From the NCBI RefSeq assembly GCF_029224025.1, contig NZ_CP119392.1, positions 3,557,001 to 3,621,000 of the forward strand: a stretch of 64,000 nt of DNA. The letters are read 5' to 3'. Of this stretch, positions 24,918 to 32,135 are shown in pieces. Source of the stretch: Rhodanobacter sp. AS-Z3 (GTDB taxonomy: Bacteria; Pseudomonadota; Gammaproteobacteria; Xanthomonadales; Rhodanobacteraceae). A program made the translations under genes and the position numbers. The first letter of the stretch is position 1. Each line of letters begins with the position of its first letter. The notes beneath the pieces are model-generated. The model searched no databases. It saw nothing but the letters and a program-made list of their open reading frames with translations, and was not told where the DNA came from.

Positions 24918-27900
24918 TCAGCTCAGCGCGGCCAACGCCTTGACCAGGCGTTTGGCCGAAACCGGCTCGGCGGTCTTCAACTCCTGGGCAAACAGCGACA
25001 CGCGCCATTCCTCGATCAACCAGCGCAACTCGGCTAGCTCGGCCGGCGGCGTGCCGGCAGCGCGATGTTGCAGGTAGGCCCGCCAGTACGGCATTACCTG
25101 CAACATGCGCTGCTGGTCTTTCGCCGGGTCCTGCCGCAAGCGCTCACCGCGCAGGCGCAGCGCCTTCAGATAACGCGGAAAGTGGGCCAGCCGTGACGGT
25201 GACAATTCACGCAGGAACCCGGGCGTGAGCAGCGCGTCGGCCTGCTCGCGCATGTCGTCATAACTGGCACGGGCAAAACCCAGCAACGGCGGCTGCAGCC
25301 ACGGTTTCATCTCCGCCTGCGCATCGATGATCGGCTCAGCCAGTTTCAACCGCTCGACGCCGGCACCAAACAGCTCGCGCGAAAACTGTGTACGCAATGC
25401 CTCGAACGTACCGGCCGTACGCACGTCCAGTTCATGGCGTTCCAGCAGATCCTGAAAGCCGCCCTCAAGCAAGTCTTCGCGCAAGCCTTCCACACCGCCC
25501 AGCGGTGCGTATTTCAAGGCCAGCGCGTTGCCGATCGGCAAGCGCCGGCGGGCCTGTTTCGCCTCACTGGCCAACGCATTGCGCAGCAGCCGCACGACAC
25601 CTTGGCGATGCGCGGCACGTGCCTCGTCGCTGCGCTCAAACACGCGCAACGCGACGGTCTCGCCGAGATCGACGAGGGCGGGAAAGGCCGTGAGGCCTCC
25701 GTCCGAACGTACCTGTGCAGGGATCGCTTCGAAATCCCAGCTGGCCACGTCTTCACGGGTGAGCTCGATATCGGTCTTGCGCGAAAACGCTTCACGCGCC
25801 TGGCCTTCCCAGTGCCCACGCAATGCCGCGAGGTCCCGGCCGCTGGCCAGTGTCTTGCCGCGCTCGTCGTGCAGGCGAAAACGCATCAGGAAATGTGGCG
25901 ACAATTCAACCGCTGCAAACTCAGCGGCGGCGATATCCACGCCAGTCGCGCGCTTCAGAAATCCGGCCAATGCCTTGAGCAGGGATTCATCACGCGACAC
26001 TTCGGCTTCGACAAAGGCGCGGGCAAAGTCCGGCGCGGGGACAAAGTTGCGGCGCAAGACCTTGGGCAGACCACGAATCAGTTCAGCGACTTTTTCAGCG
26101 AGCAAGCCGGGCACCAGCCATTCGCAACGTGCGGTCGGCAACGCATTCAACATCGCCAAGGGCAAGTGCAGGGTCACGCCATCGGCATCGTCGCCGGGCA
26201 CGAAGCGATATTCCAGCTTGTACTTTTGCGGCTGCTCCTGCGCATCCTGCGCCCGCGGCACTCGGCCATCCATGGCCAGCGGTGCTATCTCCAATGATGC
26301 CGGAAACGCCTTCGCATCCAGTCCGGCACCACCGGCCATCACATCGTCCAGCGACCAGCGCAGCGCCGCCTGCTCGACCGGCCGCGCCTTGCGATACCAC
26401 GCGTCGAGCGCACGACTGCTGGCAATCTCTTCAGGCAACTTGCCCTCGAAGAACGCCACCAGATCGTCTTCATGACGGATCAGTCCCTCGCGCCGCTGCT
26501 TTGCTTCGATGCCCAGCGCTTCTTCCAGCACGCGCTGGTTGGCTCGCACGAAATCGACCTTGGTATCGATGTCGCCACGCACCAGTCCTTCGCGCAGAAA
26601 GATCGCGTGCGCCAACGCCGGGTCCTGTTGCTGGAACGTGACCGGACGCTTTTCCACCAGCACCAGACCGAACAGGCTCACCTGTTCATACGCCACCACG
26701 CAGCCGCGCTTCTTTGACCAGTGCGCATCGCGACAACTCATGCGCAACAGATGCGCCGCCTGCTGCTCGATCCACAGCGGTTCCACCCGCGCATTCGCCA
26801 TGCCCCAGACGCGCCCACCCACGTCGAGGATTTGCGCCGAGAACACCCAGTTCGGCGGTGCCTTGGACAGCGCCGAACCGGGAAACACATGAAACTTGCG
26901 CTCGCGCGTGCTCTGGTAGACGCCTTTTTCATCCTTGCGACCCACCTGGGTCGGCAGGCCAGCCAACAAGGAGCGGTGAATCGCCTCAAAAAGACGCGAA
27001 GCGTCTTTTTCATCAACAACGCGCTCCTCGCCGTCGCCTCCTCTCCCCTGTGGGGAGAGGATTGAGGTGAGGGGCGGGTGCTCGCCAAGAACTTTCCTGC
27101 CGTCGCTCTTCTTCGCCTTTGCAATGCGCACCCTTGGCACCGCGCGCAACGCCGCCCCCTCACCCCGGCCCTCTCCCCGCAGGGGAGAGGGAGCAAGCTT
27201 CCACCCCAGTTCCGCCACCACCAGCAACAGTTGGCGATGCAGCTCGCGCCACTCGCGCATGCGCATGAAGCTGAGAAAATGCCGCGAACACCAGTCGCGC
27301 AATTTGGACTGGGTCAGCTCCTCGTGCGCGTCGTGATAAGCCCGCCACAAATTCAGCACGCTGACGAAGTCGGACTTCGGATCGGCAAACGCCGCATGGG
27401 CCGTATCCGCCTGCTGCCGCGCGTCGCCCGGACGCTCGCGCGGGTCCTGGATGCTGAGGAACGAAACGATGGTGAGCAGTTCGCGCAATGCGTGCAGCTT
27501 CTCGCCTTCCACCAGCATGCGCGCGAGCTGCACGTCGATCGGCAAACGCGCGAGCGTGTGGCCAATCGCGGTGAGCTTGCGCGCCTCATCGATGGCAGAA
27601 ATTTCGCTGAGTCGGCGGAAGCCATCGGCGATCACGCGCGGATCGGGCGCCTCCAGAAACGGGAAGTCATCCACCTCGCCCAGCTTCAGTGCAAGCATGC
27701 GCAGGATCACGTTGGCCAGCGACGAGCGCAGCAGCTCCGGATCGGTAAACGCAACGCGGCCGGCAAAATCCGCCTCGTCATACAGGCGATAGCAGATGCC
27801 CGGCCCGACACGACCGCAACGACCCTTGCGCTGATTGGCGGCAGCCTGCGAGATCGACTCGACATGCAGGCGTTCGAGCTGGCTGCGCTGGCTGTAGCGC

Positions 27901-29081
27901 TTGACCCGCGCCGTACCGGTGTCGATCACATAGCGGATGCGCGGCACGGTCAGCGAGGTCTCGGCCACATTGGTGGCCAGCACCACGCGACGCTTGATGC
28001 CGGGCTTGAACACGCGATCCTGATCGCCAGCGGAAAGCCGCGCGTACAGCGGCATGATCTCGGTTTCGCGATATTGCCGGCGCGACAGCAACTGATGCGC
28101 GTCGCGGATTTCGCGCTCGCCGGGCAGGAAGATCAACACGTCGCCGCGCGGATCGTCGTGGGTGATTTCATCCAGCGTGGCGGCGATGTGTTCGGCGCTG
28201 CCTTCCTGCATGCCGCGACGAATGGGGTCAGACTCACTTTTCGCCGGCGAAAAATGACTCTGACCTCCCACGGGCCGCCAGCGCAACTCGACCGGGAACG
28301 CGCGCCCTTCCACTTCAACTACCGGCGCGCCGCCGAAGTGTTCGGAAAATCGCGCCGTGTCGATCGTCGCCGAGGTCACGATGATCTTCAGCTCGGGCCG
28401 CTTCACCGCCAGCCGCTTCAGGTAGCCGAGCAGGAAGTCGATGTTGAGGCTGCGCTCGTGCGCCTCGTCGATGATCAGCGTGTCGTACGCGCTCAGCCAC
28501 GGATCACCCTGCGTTTCAGCGAGCAGGATGCCGTCGGTCATGAACTTGATCAGGCTGCGCTCGGAGACCTGGTCGTTGAAGCGCACCTGGAAGCCGACGA
28601 TCTCGCCCAGCGGCGTAGCCAGTTCCTCCGCCACGCGCCGCGCCACCGAACGGGCGGCCAGCCGGCGTGGCTGGGTGCAGCCAATCATGCCGGCTTCGCC
28701 GCGGCCTGCCGCCAGGCACAGCTTGGGCAACTGCGTGGTCTTGCCCGAGCCGGTCTCGCCGGCAATCACCACCACCTGGTTTTCGCGAATCAGCTTGATG
28801 ATGTCGTCACCGCGCGCGCTGATCGGCAGCGACTCGTCCAGCGTGATTGCAGGCTTGGCAGCGACGCGCGCGCGGCGTTTGTCCGCCGAGCGCTGGATAT
28901 CCGCGACCAGTGCCGCCACCTTGTTCTCGTCGGGACGACGCGACAGCGTGCGCCACCGCCCCAGCAGGCGACCGAAGTCGCGGCAGGACACCGTATCCAG
29001 TTGCCGGCGCACGTCGCGCAGGCCGGGATCGGCGGAAGAATCGGGTGCTGGCGGGTGATCAGGGTTCATTGAACCACTCAT
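24918..29081 (-). CDS. hrpA: ATP-dependent RNA helicase HrpA (DEAH/RHA family)
   Basis: About 1387 residues from the ATG at 29081 (another ATG at 29069). HrpA is a 3'-5' DEAH RNA helicase acting in mRNA processing and ribosome rescue. Visible motifs are GETGSGKTTQL (Walker A), TQPRRLAARSVARRVAEE, IIDEAHERSLN (DEAH), VTSATI, ATNVAETSLTVP and QRKGRCGRVGPG, then the HA2/OB region and the long DUF3418 C-terminal half (RWSLDDVMAG and WLVPGLLAEKV). E. coli HrpA is 1300 residues. Part of the excess comes from palindromic repeats carried in frame near residues 273-285 and 630-680, plus a perfect hairpin near 690-698. Confidence 0.94.
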   Translation of the reverse strand: MSGSMNPDHPPAPDSSADPGLRDVRRQLDTVSCRDFGRLLGRWRTLSRRPDENKVAALVADIQRSADKRRARVAAKPAITLDESLPISARGDDIIKLIRENQVVVIAGETGSGKTTQLPKLCLAAGRGEAGMIGCTQPRRLAARSVARRVAEELATPLGEIVGFQVRFNDQVSERSLIKFMTDGILLAETQGDPWLSAYDTLIIDEAHERSLNIDFLLGYLKRLAVKRPELKIIVTSATIDTARFSEHFGGAPVVEVEGRAFPVELRWRPVGGQSHFSPAKSESDPIRRGMQEGSAEHIAATLDEITHDDPRGDVLIFLPGEREIRDAHQLLSRRQYRETEIMPLYARLSAGDQDRVFKPGIKRRVVLATNVAETSLTVPRIRYVIDTGTARVKRYSQRSQLERLHVESISQAAANQRKGRCGRVGPGICYRLYDEADFAGRVAFTDPELLRSSLANVILRMLALKLGEVDDFPFLEAPDPRVIADGFRRLSEISAIDEARKLTAIGHTLARLPIDVQLARMLVEGEKLHALRELLTIVSFLSIQDPRERPGDARQQADTAHAAFADPKSDFVSVLNLWRAYHDAHEELTQSKLRDWCSRHFLSFMRMREWRELHRQLLLVVAELGWKLAPSPLRGEGRGEGAALRAVPRVRIAKAKKSDGRKVLGEHPPLTSILSPQGRGGDGEERVVDEKDASRLFEAIHRSLLAGLPTQVGRKDEKGVYQSTRERKFHVFPGSALSKAPPNWVFSAQILDVGGRVWGMANARVEPLWIEQQAAHLLRMSCRDAHWSKKRGCVVAYEQVSLFGLVLVEKRPVTFQQQDPALAHAIFLREGLVRGDIDTKVDFVRANQRVLEEALGIEAKQRREGLIRHEDDLVAFFEGKLPEEIASSRALDAWYRKARPVEQAALRWSLDDVMAGGAGLDAKAFPASLEIAPLAMDGRVPRAQDAQEQPQKYKLEYRFVPGDDADGVTLHLPLAMLNALPTARCEWLVPGLLAEKVAELIRGLPKVLRRNFVPAPDFARAFVEAEVSRDESLLKALAGFLKRATGVDIAAAEFAAVELSPHFLMRFRLHDERGKTLASGRDLAALRGHWEGQAREAFSRKTDIELTREDVASWDFEAIPAQVRSDGGLTAFPALVDLGETVALRVFERSDEARAAHRQGVVRLLRNALASEAKQARRRLPIGNALALKYAPLGGVEGLREDLLEGGFQDLLERHELDVRTAGTFEALRTQFSRELFGAGVERLKLAEPIIDAQAEMKPWLQPPLLGFARASYDDMREQADALLTPGFLRELSPSRLAHFPRYLKALRLRGERLRQDPAKDQQRMLQVMPYWRAYLQHRAAGTPPAELAELRWLIEEWRVSLFAQELKTAEPVSAKRLVKALAALS
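26988..27010. repeat. Perfect 10-bp hairpin with T-tract inside hrpA
   Basis: AAAAAGACGC, a GAA loop, then GCGTCTTTTT form a perfect stem whose last bases are T5 on either strand. It has the shape of a factor-independent terminator but lies inside hrpA coding sequence, in the linker just downstream (in hrpA sense) of the composite repeat. Confidence 0.7.
27040..27193. repeat. Composite inverted palindromic element (BIME/REP-like) in frame within hrpA
   Basis: Two copies of a hairpin unit in opposite orientation. Unit 1 (27040-27074) has CCTCTCCCC-TGT-GGGGAGAGG followed by ATTGAGGTGAGGGG. Unit 2 (27156-27193) reads CCCCTCACCCCGGC followed by CCTCTCCCC-GCA-GGGGAGAGG. The shared pattern is CCCCTCACC, five bases, CCTCTCCCC, a 3-base loop, GGGGAGAGG. 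The element occupies the hrpA linker without breaking the frame, encoding SPLRGEGRGEG and LTSILSPQGRG. Similar GC-rich units are dispersed in many gammaproteobacteria, usually between genes. Confidence 0.82.
28226..28265. repeat. Forty-base near-perfect palindrome in frame within hrpA
   Basis: The left arm GGTCAGACTCACTTTTCGCC and right arm GGCGAAAAATGACTCTGACC pair at 18 of 20 positions with no loop. It translates in hrpA as about 14 residues (GQSHFSPAKSESDP) between the conserved ELRWRPV segment and the AEHIAATLDE helix, a place where HrpA proteins vary. The GGTCAGAGTCA core resembles dispersed palindromes linked to REP-associated transposases. A related copy is at 32086-32123. Confidence 0.82.
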
Positions 29082-29209
29082 GATAACTGCTGCCGGGCCA
29101 ACAGCCCGATAGGTACCCGCTATCGCCGGCATGCAAAGGATTCATTTCACCCATGCAGGCCGATTCGCTATGGTCGATCCATTACATCAACCACAGGAAG
29201 GAGCAGCAC

Positions 29210-29677
29210 ATGGCCATTTCCATCGGCATTGCCAAGAAGGACCGCGAAGCGGTTGCCAAGCAACTGTCCAAGTTGCTCGCCGACACCTATTCGCTCTATC
29301 TGAAGACCCACAGTTTCCACTGGAACGTGACCGGCCCGCAGTTCAACAGCCTGCACCTGATGTTCGAGACGCAATACAACGAACTGTGGCTGGCCGCCGA
29401 CGAAGTGGCCGAGCGCATCCGCACGCTGGACGTGTTCGCGCCCGGTTCCTACAGCCAGTTCAGCAAACTCAGCGCGATCAAGGAAGAAGTCGGCGTACCC
29501 GAATGGAAGGAGATGGTGAACCAGTTGGTCGAAGGCCACGAAATCGCCGCCGCCACCTCACGCGACACGCTGAAGGCTGCCAATGCCGCTGGTGATGACG
29601 GCACCGCCGACATGGCCATCGGCCGCCTGAAGGCGCACGAGAAGACCGCGTGGATGCTGCGCTCGTTGCTGCGTTGA
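29210..29677 (+). CDS. dps: Dps-family DNA-binding ferritin-like protein
   Basis: A 155-residue Dps protein that forms 12-mers, oxidises and stores iron, and protects DNA in starvation or peroxide stress. KTHSFHWNVTGPQFNSLHLM and ADEVAERIRTLD contain the inter-subunit ferroxidase ligands (His, Asp, Glu). GHEIAAATSRDTLKAA and AHEKTAWMLRSLL complete the four-helix bundle. The start at 29210 has a strong AGGAAGGAG upstream. It is monocistronic and followed 21 bp later by a strong terminator hairpin. Confidence 0.95.
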   Translation: MAISIGIAKKDREAVAKQLSKLLADTYSLYLKTHSFHWNVTGPQFNSLHLMFETQYNELWLAADEVAERIRTLDVFAPGSYSQFSKLSAIKEEVGVPEWKEMVNQLVEGHEIAAATSRDTLKAANAAGDDGTADMAIGRLKAHEKTAWMLRSLLR

Positions 29678-29698
29678 TCAACCCGCTCACGACACCAT

Positions 29699-29735
29699 GA
29701 AGAAACCCGGCCAAGTGCCGGGTTTCTTCGTTTAC
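29699..29735. terminator. Bidirectional rho-independent terminator after dps and the sulfatase gene
   Basis: A perfect 13-bp stem (GAAGAAACCCGGC / GCCGGGTTTCTTC) with a CAAGT loop, followed on the plus strand by GTTT. It lies between the convergent ends of dps and the LTA-synthase-like gene, and the symmetric A/T flanks allow it to work both ways. Confidence 0.9.
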
Positions 29736-31702
29736 AACTGGCGTGTCGCGCAACAGGTATCCGGCTCCATCGGCTTCAACACCGTTGCCGCCGGGGCGGG
29801 TGCCGGCTGGATGGACTTTGGCGGCAGACCGTAACGCTGGTTGAAGTACGCCCAACTCGGCCACAGCGCGTGCGCCAGCGCCTGCCGATTGAGCACCGGG
29901 TCTACCGGCACCGACGTCATCGCATGGTCAGTTACCTCATAGTGGAATTGTGCGGCCGGCTGATGCGGCTGCAACACCAGCAACTGGTCACCTTTGAGAT
30001 AACCGTAGTTGTCGCCGTACTGCATGATGGCGCGGCCGGGATAGTGCTGCGTAAGGTCGGAACCGAGCATCGGATTGACGTTGCTGACCCCGATCAACGA
30101 CAACAACGTGGGCGCCAGATCAATCTGGCTGACGATATGTTCGTCACGCTGCGCCGGCACGCCGGCGCCGAGAATCAGCGCTGGAATATGGAAATGCTGC
30201 ACCGGTACCAGGCTGGCACCGAACACCCGCGAATCATGGTCGGCCACGATCAGGAACACCGTGTTCTTCCAGTACGGCGACAGCTTCGCCTGCGCGAAGA
30301 AACGGCCGATGGCGAAGTCGGCATAGCGCACCGTGTTCTCTACGCTGGCTGCCGGTTTGCTCGCATCGATCCGTCCGCTCGGGTACTCCCACGGCGTGTG
30401 GTTGGAAACGCTGAAAGCCAGTGTGAACTGTGGCTGCTTGCTGTCCTGCATCAGTCGGTGATGCAGCTCATTGAACATGTCCTCGTCGGAAGCGCCCCAC
30501 GAACCGACGAAGGTGGGCTTCACCTCGAACTTCGGCTGATCGATGACTTCGTCGAAGCCGTTGCCGAGGAAGAACGACTTCATGTTGTCGAAGTGGGCCT
30601 CGCCGCCGTAGATGAAGCGCGAGTGATAACCGAACTCGCCCAGCAATCCGGCCAGGCTGAAGAACCCACGCTGGCTGCGCGGCAGCTTCAACACCGCTTC
30701 GGCCGGCGTGGGCAGGAACCCGGTGGTAACGGCCTCCAGTCCGCGCACCGAGCGCGTGCCGGTAGCGTAGGTCCGTGCCAGCAACCAGCCCTGCTTGGCC
30801 AGCGCGTCAAACTGCGGCGAAAGCTGCTGGCCGCCCAGCGTGCCGATGTACTGCGCGCCCAGACTCTCCTCCATGATGATGACGAGGTTGAACGGCTGCG
30901 CCGGATTTTTCGAAGCGTGCTGCACATGCCAGCTGGGATGTTGCGGATCAAGCATGGGGTTCTCGAAACCCGACGCCTCACGCACCAGTTGCTGCATCTC
31001 GGCCTCGGGCATCGGGCCATACAGCGTTGCCGACGACCGCTCGCTTTGCATGCCACGAATGGCATTGATCACGCTGTACAGCGAATTCAACGGCAAGGTG
31101 TTGACCATCGCATCGTCGCTGAAGGCCACCATCGATGCATTCAACGGCCGATGCTCCAGCGTGCCGCGCGCGGCCAGGAACAACAGCGGGAACAAGACAA
31201 GGGTCAGCAGCGGGCGCCAGCGCCAACGCATCGACGCATCCACCAGTCGGGTGTGCAATACACGAAAGCCCAACCAACCAAGCAGCAGCAAGCCAACCAG
31301 CGCAAACAGCAGCACGCCCTTGTAGCCGTGCCACAGCATCGCCGACACCTCGCGCGGGCTGTTCAGATATTCGACGTATAGACGGTTCGGCCGGGTGTCG
31401 TATTCCAGGATGAACTGCGGCGTCGACAGCTCCAGCAACACAAACAACATCCACCACAGCCGATACCACCACGCTGTGATGAGTGCCGCCCAGCGAAGAT
31501 GCCCAAGCCACGGCGACAGCAGCGCCGGAAACGCACAAATCATCGCCAGCAGGCTCAAATCAATCCGCAGGCCGCCAAACATCACCGGCCACAAACCGCC
31601 CGCCGGCAACACCCGTGGCCACAACCACAGCGCCAGACCGAGACGGCTCAGCCCCAGGAAGACCAGGGCCAGCAAAAAGAAACGCCAGGTAAGTTGTCGC
31701 AC
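29732..31702 (-). CDS. LTA-synthase-family sulfatase (phosphoglycerol transferase-like membrane protein)
   Basis: About 656 residues from the GTG at 31702, which has GGAG 5 bp upstream. Five hydrophobic N-terminal segments (~1-200) are followed by a large periplasmic alkaline-phosphatase-superfamily domain. It shows NLVIIMEESLGAQYIGTLGG (metal-binding Glu), TYATGTRSVRGLEAV with the probable nucleophile Thr, FIYGGEAHFDNMKSFFLGNG, SWGASDEDMF, SVSNHTPWEYP and IVADHDSRVFG. These are the hallmarks of LtaS/OpgB-type phosphoglycerol or phosphoethanolamine transferases. In Gram-negatives the target is often periplasmic glucan or an envelope lipid; it cannot be read here. Confidence 0.88.
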   Translation of the reverse strand: MRQLTWRFFLLALVFLGLSRLGLALWLWPRVLPAGGLWPVMFGGLRIDLSLLAMICAFPALLSPWLGHLRWAALITAWWYRLWWMLFVLLELSTPQFILEYDTRPNRLYVEYLNSPREVSAMLWHGYKGVLLFALVGLLLLGWLGFRVLHTRLVDASMRWRWRPLLTLVLFPLLFLAARGTLEHRPLNASMVAFSDDAMVNTLPLNSLYSVINAIRGMQSERSSATLYGPMPEAEMQQLVREASGFENPMLDPQHPSWHVQHASKNPAQPFNLVIIMEESLGAQYIGTLGGQQLSPQFDALAKQGWLLARTYATGTRSVRGLEAVTTGFLPTPAEAVLKLPRSQRGFFSLAGLLGEFGYHSRFIYGGEAHFDNMKSFFLGNGFDEVIDQPKFEVKPTFVGSWGASDEDMFNELHHRLMQDSKQPQFTLAFSVSNHTPWEYPSGRIDASKPAASVENTVRYADFAIGRFFAQAKLSPYWKNTVFLIVADHDSRVFGASLVPVQHFHIPALILGAGVPAQRDEHIVSQIDLAPTLLSLIGVSNVNPMLGSDLTQHYPGRAIMQYGDNYGYLKGDQLLVLQPHQPAAQFHYEVTDHAMTSVPVDPVLNRQALAHALWPSWAYFNQRYGLPPKSIQPAPAPAATVLKPMEPDTCCATRQL

Positions 31703-32085
31703 GTGAACTCCAGAGCATGTCGCGCCAGGTAGCGCGAAGAAGAACCACGGCGAATATCCCACGAACCCTGCCGCTCGACCGCGAACTCTAGCGCAAAAGC
31801 TCGCCAGCAGACGTCGCTGCACCAGCTAAGGCTACAGCACGCAGAGAACGCAAATTGCTGTGATAGCAGTGGACTCACCGTGCCCGTGCCTGGCGTATCG
31901 CGTCACGATTTCAGAAACGCACAGTCAGCCACACATTGGCTGGTCAAGCGTCGGCCCCCTCACCACACAGGCCTAAACCCCTTCGTTTCTGACCTGCAGA
32001 CAACCGCTTCAAGATCCGGCCCCACACGCTCGAAAATGCATCCAACTTCAGCACGGGCTCTCAACATCCCTCAACGGCAGCGGCT

Positions 32086-32123
32086 GCTCAGAGCCACCTT
32101 CGCAAGCAAAGGTGACTCTGACC
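32086..32123. repeat. Stem-loop related to the palindrome in hrpA
   Basis: The left arm GCTCAGAGCCACCTT and right arm AAGGTGACTCTGACC pair at 13 of 15 positions around a CGCAAGCA loop. The TCAGAG-CA / TG-CTCTGA core is shared with the 40-base palindrome in hrpA. It lies 12 bp beyond the stop of the M16 peptidase gene and could also act as a terminator or mRNA-end stabiliser. The rest of the gap from 31703 to 32135 shows no gene. Confidence 0.65.
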
Positions 32124-32135
32124 AGGTTCAAGCAA

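Noticed and set aside
27078..29072. Long plus-strand open frame (664 codons) opposite hrpA
   Set aside because: It is a shadow of the hrpA reading frame; composition is non-protein-like and there is no family motif.
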